Below, piece after piece: positions 35,257 through 46,234 of a DNA stretch of 64,000 nucleotides. The position numbers and the translations under genes were made by a program. Position 1 is the stretch's first letter. The number at the start of each line of letters is the position of its first letter. The notes under the pieces were generated by a model, which searched no databases, was not told the DNA's origin, and saw only the letters and a program-made list of their open reading frames with translations. This DNA is from Carex sylvatica (lineage: Eukaryota > Streptophyta > Magnoliopsida > Poales > Cyperaceae): contig CAXKVR010000006.1 of NCBI GenBank assembly GCA_964058845.1, positions 581,442 through 645,441 on the forward strand, read 5' to 3'.

Positions 35257-35656
35257 GGATGGCTTTTGGTTTTTATCAATATATAGGTAAATCGAGATGG
35301 TTTATCCCGTCCAGCTACAGTGTTCTGGACAAAATAAACCATTCCGTCCAGATTAGTGCTCACTAATTTCACTTAGCAGAAAAAAAAAAAATTCTTGGAC
35401 GGGATAGATTATCCCATCTGATACTGTAGCATTTTTAAAAAAAAAAAATCATTCTCCAAGATGAGAGAAAGAGAAAGAAAAAAAAACGCTACAGTACCGG
35501 ACGGGATAATCTATCCCGTCCAAGAAACTTTTTTTTTTTTCTTTCTTTCTGCTAAGTGAAATTAGTGAGCACTAATCTGAACGGGCAGAACACTATAGTT
35601 GGACGGGATAAACTATCCCGATCTACCTGTATATCGATAAAATCCAAAAACCATCC
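35257..35656. mobile_element. 400-bp near-perfect hairpin (foldback element)
   Basis: The left arm (from GGATGGCTTTTGG) and right arm (to CCAAAAACCATCC) are inverted copies of about 175-195 bases each, around a centre near 35455. One 33-base block beginning AGATTAGTGCTCACTAAT is perfectly mirrored. The ten-base word GGACGGGATA or its inverse TATCCCGTCC occurs at 35303, 35397, 35499, 35512 and 35601. It has no ORF of note and no clear target duplication. It is absent from duplication copy B. Confidence 0.8.
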
Positions 35657-36410
35657 GTTTTTCGATATTTTATTTATTTATTTTCTATTAATAAAAAAAT
35701 CGGATAATTTCTACCTATGCACTTATCCATTGTATTAACAAAAAAATAACCCATCTTATCAATACGGTTAAACATATAAAAGGGAACCATTACCCCTACG
35801 TATAACTAATGTCCAAAGTTTCTACGATCGAAAAATATTATTGCGAGTCTCTTGGGGTGTGTTAATCTACTATTGAAAAATATTATTTATTAAAAAAAAT
35901 TAACCAATCCACAGTAATTGAACAATCAAAACATCAATCATGCTTTATGCTATATAACCAGGAACTTTTGTAAATCATAGAAAACACTAGAATCTAAATT
36001 CACTATTAGCATCTTAAAAACAAAATACACCAGTTCCTGGACAAGCATATATAATCACAAGAAACTTCTGTTTAAACAACAGTTTGACATCCCAAAAAAC
36101 TTGTACAGGCAAATGAAAGCCAAAGAGCTTTTGTTAAAAAGATTTTAAAAAATCCCCCATGCTGAATCAGCCTACTAGGTAAAAAAAGGAAAGTCCCCCC
36201 TCAGAAAAAAAAAATTATTTAGAATATAAATGTTGGGTCTGAAATGGATGTGAACTTCACGAGATGTCAACATTTTTATCTACAGCAAACCCCAAGCATT
36301 ATAGGCAACAGGGAAAAAGAGGAAACCAAATAATGAAATTGGAAACCCCGGCAAAGTTGCCTTGCAAGAATGCAAAAAAACAGTAATATAACGACATGAT
36401 TATTACAACT

Positions 36411-37427
36411 GAAAGCAAAAGTTCCCTGTCCAAATTAGGTGCTATTCCTTTCCATTTCCAAATGCACTTCCAGGTATGTCAATGCTTGTTGGTATCCTTG
36501 TACATCTCTCTATCGGAATCCCGTCCAAATTAGCCTATCCGGTATTGTATTGTATTGTATTGTATTGTAGGGAACGTACGTAGCTTTATTAGTTTTGCAT
36601 TCTTTATTCAGTTGGCATTACAAAATGAGAAGATTGTTAGGCTTTTGTTTTAGTAGACAAATCCTCATTCCTCAATATTATTCATGCAATATTAAGTTGT
36701 TATTCTCTCACTTAATTCTGCTTTATATTTCATCTATTATTTAGTTTCCTCTTGTTTTCCCAATGAAGAACATTAATTAATTTAGCCCTAAAACGCCCGC
36801 CTGAGAAAATTAAAATTTCTGATAAGTTATAATTAAATAAGAGCATGACCCTTATTTTTTTCTCACAAAAAATTTAATAGGATGACAAAAGGCTACTTGT
36901 TATAGGAATGAGTGAATTCAGTATACATGATCTGTCAGACAATATCATAAAAAAAACAAAATCCGTATACATTAATTTCATTCGTTTTTTCTGCGTTTAA
37001 GAGATTATACGAGATTTGTTGTACAATATGATAAAAAAATTCCTTATGGTAGTGATTTAATATAGTACGTGTATTGTTTATCAGAATTGAATGATGCATG
37101 TGTAAATTTTCTAATGACTTCGAAATTGCTATCTCTATGTGATTTCAATGTATTTTTTTTTTTTTCATGAAAACCTATGTCCCGTGTTTGCATGAAGATT
37201 TTTTAGACATGCTCTGTAAATTAAAAGAAAAAAAAGTCAAAAACACATGTATTGCACATTTGAGGAGCCATAAATGAATGAGTACAGGTAATATTTCGTA
37301 ATCACTTACTAGCTGCTCAGTTATACAACGATCAAACTATAAACAAGTTCCTATGTCCTGTTTTATTGATAGCATATAATCTATTTCTTTTCTTCTTGCT
37401 CCTTGGTAAAGAGACCCATTCAATAAA
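36411..37427 (+). other. Upstream region of the organic cation transporter
   Basis: It holds a TTGTA pentanucleotide microsatellite (36543-36569) and AT-rich sequence. CTATAAAC at about 37338 is a weak TATA candidate 90 bases from the ATG. Nothing else is recognised. Confidence 0.4.
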
Positions 37428-38888
37428 ATGGTAGATTCAACTTCAACTCCTCTCCTCCGATCTCATAGTTCCTCTGTTGAAGGTGCCGATGAAGCTGCCG
37501 TACAACAATCCTTCTCAATGCAACTTCTTCAATCAATTGTTGTTGCGGCAGCGTGGTTTTTTGATGGCCAGCAGACTTTCATCACTGTCTTTACTGATGC
37601 TGATCCCAAGTGGAAGTGCCTCGACCCGGTTGACCCGATATGCAATTCTGCTTCAAGCCCATGTGCACTCCAGCCAGGCTCATGGGCTTGGGACTCAGTC
37701 GATACCTCAATTGTGTCAGAGTGGGCCCTTCAGTGCACAGACACGATTCTTTCATCGATTCCTGCTTCGTCTTTTTTCACTGGTTGTGTTGTGGGTGCCT
37801 TGTTTATGTCAACCTTGGCAGACTCGGTTCTTGGCCGGAAGATGCTTCTCATACTGTCATGCCTTATCATGTCAGTTGGTGGCGCTATGACGGTTCTCTC
37901 TCCTAACATTTGGGTTTACTCAGCTCTTAAATTTATTTCTGGGCTCGGTCGTGCTTCGATTGGCTCGTCAGCTCTTGTACTATCAATGGAAATTGTAGAT
38001 CAGTGGTGGCGTGATAAGATCGGTGTCCTAGGGTTTACTTTTTACATGCTGGGGTTCTTAACTCTACCAATAATGGCCTACAATATGGGCCAAGGTTTGT
38101 CATGGAGGTATATGTACCTTTTGACAAATATTCCTTGTTTGTGCTACACCATTTTTCTTTTTTGCTTTGTTCAAGAGTCACCTAGATGGCTAAAGGTGCA
38201 CCGACAAAACGAAGATAATTTAACCAAGAAGGATGCGGTGCAATTTACGAGCCATGATTTTTTATCTTCATTGAAAATGCTTTGTACCGCCAAACAATTC
38301 CTATGGAGGTTGATAGCTGTCATGATGGGGAGTTTTGGAACAGGGTTTATATACTTCGGTTTACCCTTCACTCTCGGAGACCTCAATTCAAATCTTTACC
38401 TTAGTGTGGCTTTGAATGCTCTATCTGAGCTACCCGCATCTCTCTTGACCTTACTTCTTGTGGCGACAATGGATCGTAGAACTACAGTTCTCATATTAAC
38501 TGCAGTAAGTGCGCTGTGCAGCCTGACATGCGCATTTGATACTGTCGGCATAGCCAATAGAATTCAGCTGGCAGCTGAAGTGATATCCTATTGTGCAGCT
38601 TGCACAGCGATTAATGTCATGTTGATATACTGTGTTGAGCTTTTCCCGACTACTATACGTAACACAGCAATATCATTAGTTAGAGAAACTACTCTTCTGG
38701 CAGGAGCATTTGCACCTGTTATGGCAGTTGAAGGGAAGAGCAACCGATTGTGGTCATTTGGTTTCTTTGGGCTTGCAATTGGGTTCTGTTCTTTGCCTTT
38801 TGCTTTCCTGCCTGATACTAAAGGGAAAGATTTAGTTGATAACATTCAAGATGAGGAATATCACCATGTTAGGGAAGAGTATGCATAG
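37428..38888 (+). CDS. OCT: Organic cation/carnitine transporter (MFS, plant OCT family)
   Basis: An intronless frame of 486 residues. It has an OCT-type external loop after TM1 with paired cysteines and SIVSEWALQC (residues 94-103), the MFS loop signature DSVLGRK (132-138), ESPRWL after TM6 (250-255), ELFPTTIRN (404-412) and a C-terminal LPDTKGKDL (461-469). About twelve membrane spans can be traced. Relatives move organic cations, polyamines or carnitine across the tonoplast or plasma membrane, driven by the proton gradient; the substrate here is unknown. The cytosolic loop between TM6 and TM7 is short (about 256-285), and the whole protein is some 30-40 residues shorter than the roughly 520-residue Arabidopsis members. 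The ATG is the first in frame, and no stop breaks the frame. The gene sits alone, after duplication copy A. Confidence 0.93.
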   Translation: MVDSTSTPLLRSHSSSVEGADEAAVQQSFSMQLLQSIVVAAAWFFDGQQTFITVFTDADPKWKCLDPVDPICNSASSPCALQPGSWAWDSVDTSIVSEWALQCTDTILSSIPASSFFTGCVVGALFMSTLADSVLGRKMLLILSCLIMSVGGAMTVLSPNIWVYSALKFISGLGRASIGSSALVLSMEIVDQWWRDKIGVLGFTFYMLGFLTLPIMAYNMGQGLSWRYMYLLTNIPCLCYTIFLFCFVQESPRWLKVHRQNEDNLTKKDAVQFTSHDFLSSLKMLCTAKQFLWRLIAVMMGSFGTGFIYFGLPFTLGDLNSNLYLSVALNALSELPASLLTLLLVATMDRRTTVLILTAVSALCSLTCAFDTVGIANRIQLAAEVISYCAACTAINVMLIYCVELFPTTIRNTAISLVRETTLLAGAFAPVMAVEGKSNRLWSFGFFGLAIGFCSLPFAFLPDTKGKDLVDNIQDEEYHHVREEYA

Positions 38889-40186
38889 AGTAAATGTTTT
38901 ATTACCTGTATTGTACTGTCAAGAGTATTGTAGGGTTTCGTCTAGATCGAGTATGATACTATCATACTATGAATAGAGTAAATGTTTTATTTAGTATGAG
39001 GCATAATAATGGGATATATATCATCATGTTCTTTTGAGGATTTTTCTTTGCTTGTCAATTTTATTTATTTCTATTCTAGAATGCACACCATAACACATCA
39101 ATATATATAAATTGTTGGAATATGTGTTACATACATATATTGGTCAAGTATGTATGTGAGAATTAAATTGATATTTATCTAACTGTAAAACATTTCGAAA
39201 AATTGTAACCAGGCTAAAACTTAGTTTTCTCCTTCAGACATATATATATATTCTGGTTCCTATTTGCAGTATATAACAATAAAAAATTGATATCTCTATG
39301 AAAACTTATAGGCAATGACCCAAAGTTATTTACTTATTTTGATTGCTTCAATAACACATGAATCTTGTTATTTTTTCATTAAAGTTCCTTGCATTTACAT
39401 TATATTTTGTACGGCGATACTGGCGCAAGTTATAGCTTATGCATCCTAAATCATATATATAGACCTTTCAGATGGAAGTATAGTTTTAGTTAATTAATTA
39501 CGGCATTTGTTTCTATTTTCTCTTCTGTGCACTTTTTCTGTTGTCGAAAATAGAAAATACAAAAAAATGTGTGAAGTTCACACAAGATAATAAAGTCCAC
39601 TCATTAATATAAAAGGGTATTAGACACATCCTGCTTACTATTAGCCTCAAATATATAATAAGGACATAAAAGTACTTATTTAGGAATTAGTGATTATTCC
39701 GTGCAATATCTATATAAAATAGTATATATAGAACTTCTTAATGATAAATAGTTAATTAAATACAACAATATAATAAGCCACAGGCCCACCGCCCACAGCA
39801 TGCATGAGCCGTAAATGAAAGATCGACTAAAAAAAGAAGAAGAAAAATGTGGTGAAAAGGAAAATGATGGAGATACGTGCATGCACGTGTCAGAAGCTCA
39901 TCGATCGATCTCCAGTCACATACTAATATTAATTGGTCTCTTAAAGAACAATACTGTAGATAATAACTGCATTAGTTGAAAATAGATAGGCAGCTGTAAT
40001 CGACCGGCTTAATTAATGTGTTTCACCTTCCAATCTAAAAACATAACAACTCTGCCATATGTTACCTCAAGAATTTAAGGTATTGTCTGGATTTCTGTAG
40101 CTACTCTGGCACTGTTTGGTTGTCAGTAGTTGCAAGAATTGAAGATGCATGCTAAGTACGTGGCAGTATAGCTGCCTCGCGGAGTG
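38889..40186. other. Gene-free stretch after OCT
   Basis: AT-rich 3' flank. A short duplicate, ATAGAGTAAATGTTTTATT, occurs at about 38885 and 38974, the second just past the stop in the probable 3' UTR. No further gene or bounded element was recognised. Confidence 0.45.
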
Positions 40187-41337
40187 TCTGTTTGGATCCG
40201 TATCGTATCCGAAAACACGGGTAAGTATAAGATTATTTTTCGTTAGCTAATCGGGTACGGATAAGGGTAATAATTTTTTTCGTTATCTTATCCTTTTTCG
40301 TATAAGATAATTTTCAAAAATAAAATTATATATATAGATATATATTTGTATAAAGATGATACATGATTAGGGGTGTAAACGGATACGGATAATCCGCTCC
40401 GTATTCGCTCCGTATCCGGAGATTATCCGTATCCGGATTAAACGGATACGGATAATTGCGGATACGGATACGGATAATTTTTGCATATAGTGAAAAAATG
40501 GCGGATACGGATACGGATAATTTCATGAATGTGAATATCCGTATCGTATCCGCAATTATCCGGATCCGAAATTACTCCCAACCAACTTTAACTTTACTGC
40601 TCCGGATAGAAGTTGTTACATATTATTCCATATTCATTTCAGTCTTAGTCGTGGTATAAATGATAATCCAATATGATTTTCAATTTAATCTCTTTTTAGC
40701 TGGTGATAGTGCTACAATAACCCAATTTCATTTTGTTTTTACCTCAATTTCTTCATTCTCTATTCTTTTCCATTTAAGACTTTAGTCCGTGAATGTAGTA
40801 TGCTTTTAGTCTCTGCTAAATTGGTTTTAGTCATTGTTTCAATACAACAACAAGTCATTTTTTTGTATCTTACAGTGCATAACTTAATTATCCGACAATT
40901 ATCCGATCCGTATCCGTTGATTATCCGCTCCGTATCCGTATCCGTTTAAGGCGGATATGGTTTTAAATTTTGATATCCGTTTACTATCCGTATCCGTATC
41001 CGTATCCGCTCAATGAAAAACGGATACGGATATGGTATTAGCATTATCCGCTCCGTTTACACCCCTATACATGATACAATAAAATTTTGTATTTTATTAA
41101 ATTTTCATAATATAAATTAGCTATAAATTAGCTGTATTCATTATTTTTTTTCTTATTTTGAAAAATATTTTATCAAAAGCAAATCGAAATGTTAATGACA
41201 TTTTTTATCTGTTTATCCGACTCATACCGTATTCAAAAAGAGGGATAAGGATAAAGATATTTTTTTCGTTATCATAACGAGTACAGGTATGAAAATATCT
41301 CCACCTGATTTGTATCGTATCCATTGACACCTCTATT
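40187..41337. mobile_element. Possible older hAT-like element surrounding a younger one
   Basis: The outer parts (GATCCGTATCGTATCCG near 40195; GTATCGTATCCATTGACACC near 41313) look like degraded inverted ends of the same kind as the inner element, and both contain TTTTTTTCGTTAT. No outer target duplication was found, so the outer boundary is tentative. Confidence 0.4.
40368..41067. mobile_element. Non-autonomous hAT element with 8-bp duplication TACATGAT
   Basis: The 700-base element has ends TAGGGGTGTAAACGGATACG and TCCGTTTACACCCCTA. TACATGAT flanks it at 40360-40367 and 41068-41075. GGATACGGATA and TATCCGTATCCG words fill 150-200 bases at each end, like subterminal transposase-binding repeats. 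AAACGG, the hexamer bound by maize Ac transposase, occurs near both ends. The centre has no transposase frame. Confidence 0.9.
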
Positions 41338-42189
41338 GGAGTCACTGTCTTCTTCAAAAAAAATTATTGGAGTCACTGTTCTTCTGTTTAAATCACTATA
41401 GGCGTCATGGTTAGTTACATATTATTGATTCAATAATTAGCTAATGTTGTGTCTCTCCCCAACAATGTAATGGCTAGAGGCAATCAACTTTTTTACAGTC
41501 TTATTCGAAATAATTATGAATTGAGAAAAATATTAAACAGCCACATCATAATTTTGTCCTTGGAATGAATACAAATTGAACCACAGAATTATGAATTCCA
41601 TAAATTGCAAGTTTTGGTTTCCACAGGGAAACTAGGAGAAACTTAAATACGAAATGGAACATTCATTAAGCTATTAAAACATTAATATTAATTTCAACTC
41701 ACGGGAACAGACTTAAAAGGAGCTCACGGTTATTTGGGTCTGCGCAGACAAATGCTGCGTGGATGGTAATTTTGGGATTTTTCAGAAATCAATAGTAAGT
41801 TTAAAATTTCAAAATAATAAGATGTTAATTAAAAAAATTATACTTTAGCAATTTTTATCATGTATACATTAGAATTTTTAAAAATGTTTATATGGTTCAA
41901 CATCCTCATAAATGCTAAATAATGTCACAGATACCATCTTGTCAACTCACACTGTGCTTACAACGGAACAGTATGTCTTTTTGCTGTTACTTAGATTAGT
42001 GGTTTTATTATTTTGCCTAACAAAACAGTAATTAATAAGGAAAAAAACAGTCCACTGTCTTATTACCACAGTTGTCAATCTGATTGCTTTTATGAGCCTC
42101 ATCGATTTGGCATATTGGCTCAACCTTAGGTCCTACAGGGTAGATGAACTATATATGTTCCTTTATTTATTGACACAATAAGATATATG
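41338..42189. other. Gene-free stretch
   Basis: AT-rich. No gene or bounded element is recognised. Confidence 0.4.
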
Positions 42190-42384
42190 TCATGTAGCAT
42201 TTGGAATTTCATTCTCAATTCTTCTAACACCGTCTGATTTCATTCCCAATTCTTCCAACACCGTCTGAGTGACAAGCGGTTCTCAACTACATATTGTCCC
42301 CTTGGCCAATTCAGCAGCCACATCCTTGGCCACCTCATTCGCTAACTCCATAAACCCCATTTGTACATCATGTTCACCACTCTG
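42190..42384 (-). pseudogene. Coding-like remnant of about 64 codons with one internal stop
   Basis: After a TGTGCAG acceptor-like site on the minus strand, one frame reads QSGEHDVQMGFMELANEVAK, continues about 14 codons to a TGA, then stays in the same frame (VLEELGMKSDGVRRIENEIP) to a second TGA at 42190-42192. A 30-base tandem duplication (about 42208-42268) lies within it. It may be a further broken exon of the adjacent transposase-like gene. I do not recognise it independently. Confidence 0.35.
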
Positions 42385-42834
42385 CACAGTTCATATCATA
42401 CTGCTTGCAGTTCGTCATTATGTATTCATGCTCCAAAATATATACACACACACGATGAATGCGACACTATTGAATGAGCCAGTTTAATTTAGGGGTGGGA
42501 GTTTAGACATTTTTATTTTCCAGATATGCTATTTTTTCAGTCATAGTAAGCCCAAATTATTGTGTATTTTTGTTAGCAAAACAAAATTGTGTTTATTAAT
42601 TTTACCTCAGCTTCCAACTGTATCCCCTTCTTTGGTCATTGAATGCAATTTGTTACGGTATTGCGGAGGTAAACAATGTCATTTGTATCGTCTGGAATGG
42701 GAATTGGTATGAGATTATAGATATCATTTGTCCAGACCACCTGTACCAGCATATGTGACCTAGTTAAAAGGGTCTCCCTCATAGCGCCTCATCGGCAGCA
42801 TCCTTAGCCGGGAACACCCGGGCATTGGCCAGAA

Positions 42835-44723
42835 TCACTGGCCCAGGCCAAAGTCGGCTGTCAGATTGCAACTCTTCACCTCCTGCAGAACAAATCATAC
42901 ATGAATTTTTTTTCATAAGTTGACTTATACATTAAAGAATTTCAACAATTTAAGCCCTCAATTCACATAATTCTAACGATTTGACATAACATATATAAAA
43001 GAAAGTAACCGGTTCACAGTTCCGCATGACAGATTTCCAAGCAAAATGAAAAAAAAAAATAAGCAAGCAAGAGAGGTGACTTGCCTGGATAAAATCCAAG
43101 GAGTAGACTTCTGTAGATCCCGCACTGCTTTGTATGACACCCGGGGGGCTGACTTGCAGAACTTCCAATGGTTTCCCTATCGAAGAGCATGACTCTTGCA
43201 CCGTTGGCAGGCGTTGTGACCCCGATGAACCGAATTTCCCTTGTTGCAACTCTTGTACTAGAGTCTGCAGTAGTTCAACTTTAGGGCGCAAGGCCTCACT
43301 CTCTGTAGGCCACCTCTCAGGAAAAGAGGGTTCCTCATCTACAGCCCGATGCCTTATCTTAGTTTTGGGTTCATTTACATTATCATAGTGAGTTGTCAAG
43401 GTAACTAAGCCACCAACACCCCTGGTTCGGCCTCTGTGCTCTAGATTTTCCAGTGTAGCCATGAGTAAGTCATTCTACCTCTTAGGTGTCCACTTACCAT
43501 CGCCGAGCTCTTCCACTTTTTTTTTTCTATTTTGATTACATAAGATACAATAAGTTAACTGATGATGTATTGAGCGTACCATTTGAAAAAGGAACCATAC
43601 CTACCAGGTTGTTGATCAATTTTTCTGCATCTTTAGTCATAGTAACCTTCCTATCCTTACTTATTTTGGTACGCATCAATATAAAGTTCGCACACCTCTG
43701 AGGCTTGTCTTTGATGCCCAGAGCTTTCTTGTTCTCAGGATCTTCCAGAACTTTCTTGAAAATCTCTTCTTTTCCAACATACCCACGGGAGCCTAAGTGG
43801 TGCGGTATGGTGTTGTTCTTCTGGATCTTTCGGGTTTTTTTCACTTAAATACTTACAAAATATTTATTTATTCATTTCCTAATTAAAATTACAAAAAGTT
43901 TGTATGAAATAATAGGTAACCACCACATAATATGAGAGTAACACAAAATAATAACCACTTATACAAAGCCAGTTCATTACATAGACACATATAGGCATAT
44001 AGCACATAACCAAATCCAGAAGCATTAAACTAGACATTACTATCTTCAAGCGCTAATTAAACCACAAATACAAATACAACATATTAGAACATGCCTGACA
44101 TTAGATATATATAAGAACAATCCAAGGAAATGATCCCCCAATTATACCCGAAATACCTCTGAAGTCTTCATTCTTCATTCTAACGAATTCATCCCATACC
44201 TTTGACTCGATCCATGGGTACTGCTCAAAAGGAAATTCTCTCATATTCACGAAGTGGTTTATGAGCTCGATCTTGAAGCCCTTCCATGCAGCATTCATTT
44301 GTTTCATCACCGTGTTCTTTCCCCGGTCGTTTGGTTGTACTTTCCATGTTTGTTGCAGTTTATATATTAATATATACCATTGAGTGTTAATTACTACCAA
44401 ATTTTGTTCATATGCATGATGCACATTGTTACCATTATATTCAACAAAGCGTTATCTTTTTCCCCGTCTATAACGTGCTTCCAACTCTCGTGTGTAATCT
44501 TAATCCGTCGTCTTACCTGGAGGCAAACGTACGAGGACCATTCTTTCTGTTCCTTTCCTCTACCATAATCCTCAAACTCCAAACCAATTAGCTCGTCCTT
44601 TTTCAGCAACCTATCTAACTTCCCACAAGTCATGGGGCCTTATGTAATCCTAATTTTCGTAGCCAGTTCATCGTCTTCCTCCACTTACATCTCCATCTCT
44701 TGTCCCATTTCAATTTGGTCATT
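42835..44723 (-). pseudogene. Ptta/En/Spm-type plant transposase gene, probably degraded
   Basis: Segments in order on the minus strand: about 44650-44394 (GPMTCGKLDRLL ... RRRIKITHESWKHV), about 44424-44130 (QMNAAWKGFKIELINHFVN), 43844-43590 (HHLGSRGYVGKEEIFKKVLE ... KVTMTKDAEKLINNL), and 43462-43085 (PSFPERWPTESEALRPKVEL, helix-rich). A possible last exon, 42882-42835, starts EVKSCNLTADFGLGQ. Order and wording match the plant transposase 24 family linked to CACTA/En-Spm elements. Upstream of GPMTCG two in-frame stops occur (44685-44687, 44640-44642), although GATGTAAGTGG there could be a splice donor. The last intron would start with GC (CAG/GCAAGT). No CACTA termini or catalytic TNPD frame were found, so it is unlikely to be active. 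Confidence 0.72.
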
Positions 44724-44789
44724 GTTGGCATCACCGGTTGTTCATTCCGAAGCTATGGCGTAGGAACTAATAAATAAAGAAAATTATCA

Positions 44790-45064
44790 AAGAAAGTAAC
44801 GAAATATGAAAATTAGTGAACCTCTAAAAAAATAAAACCCTAACTAGAACCTTTAAAAGCTAAAACCCTAGATAAGTGAGATGGAGGGAAAAAAATTTAC
44901 TAATAGAGAAGCTTTCAGTGCGTCATTTAGAAAAAAAATCAAACAAAATAACGAAACCTACAAACCTTCTAAAAAAATGAAACCCTAGCTAAAACCCTAG
45001 GTAAGTGAGATGGAGGAAAGAGCCTTAATTGAGAGAGAAGCTTTTAGTGCATCACTTAGAAAGC
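44790..45064. repeat. Two direct copies, about 150 bp apart
   Basis: Two blocks share AAACCCTAGNTAAGTGAGATGG and GAGAAGCTTT-AGTGC, beginning near 44813 and 44973. They lie just 5' of the transposase-like gene and could be subterminal repeats of its element. Confidence 0.65.
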
Positions 45065-46234
45065 AAGTGGCAACAATTCACAATCCTAGCTTCGGAGCTT
45101 TCGTGTGTGATGGTGGACCTCTTCCTTTATCTAGAAATATAGTAGGGGGAGATGAAATGATGGCCACCTTATTAATAGGGCAATACATCTACTGTGATTC
45201 TCAAGAATCATAGAGACCATGCAATTTTCAATCCAACAATTCATCTATTTTGAGATCCATACATCTAAACCATCTATATTTTAGATTCGTGTGTGAAGAG
45301 AAATGGATGGCAGGATTGAGAATTGCAAGGTCCCTGTTATTCTTCGGAATATTACTATCGATTTAATTAACCAGCTTAGATAATAGGCTGTCGCAACGCC
45401 GTCGGCTCAAGTTCGATGGTGTTTTGTTCTTAACGCTGTTGGCTTGAATCGATGGTATTAGTGTTTAGGTGAAATCCCGTTGTTTGTGAATAGTAATGGA
45501 TATATTGAATCTGTAGTTGGACCGTTCGATCTCCATTTGTGTGACTTGATATCCGTGCTACCTCACATCGTACTGGTCAGATCTAAATTCAAAATTTGTG
45601 TTACTTTGGGGTGTTATTATTCAAAAAGTTACAGTAAAATATCCAACGAAATTTGGGCTCGCTACTTTGGCGCCAGAGTCGAATTTCTGTAAATTAAGAT
45701 TCGACTGCTTAATTTTTTCCTAGCTTGTCATAGCTTCTAACATATTTATAATTATATATGCATTGTTGAAACATCATTACACGAGTGCTCTTCAAACATC
45801 ACTACACAAATAGTCTTCAAATTAATTAACAAAAATGTCTTCAAACACCAATACACAAATAGTCTTCAAACAAAATTAAATGTCTTCAAATTAAACATCA
45901 TTACATAAATAGATGGTAATTTAAAAATAGAACTACTTACTTAATTAAACAGTAATAACTGACAACAAATTAATTAATATAACTACTCATGCATGAAGCA
46001 AGCTAGGTCGGCTGAGTACTCATCGATCGGTCATTTTGTCAACAAAAAAGGTTTCAAATTAGAAAACCTTTTTAATTATGTATATAATATATAAAACAAA
46101 AAAACAAATTAAGATTTTTACATCACGTTTAAATTACAATACATTTTTTAATTGTTGCTCAATTATATTGTTAATTTCTCCTTCCGTGTGATCAACTCGT
46201 ACGCAGCCTTCATAATTTCGCCTTATGACATCTT
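45065..46234. other. Gene-free stretch with a weak repeat
   Basis: No gene is recognised. At about 45780-45900 the word ACACAAATAGTCTTCAAA and variants recur several times. The ORFs here (45010-45213, 45480-45692) lack support. Confidence 0.4.

Larger units (their letters stand above)
33941..36410 (+). repeat. Segmental duplication, copy A (matches 46235-48330)
   Basis: Direct, same-orientation matches: 33947-34390 to about 46243-46990 (GCGTTTTGTTGACAGAC; AAACAAGTTGGGGGACGTAG), and about 35780-36400 to 47500-48320 (CCAAAGTTTCTACGA; GGAAACCCCGGCAAAGTTGC). Copy A has extra foldback elements between the blocks. No coding sequence is recognised in it. The OCT gene follows copy A and eL20 follows copy B. 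Confidence 0.82.
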
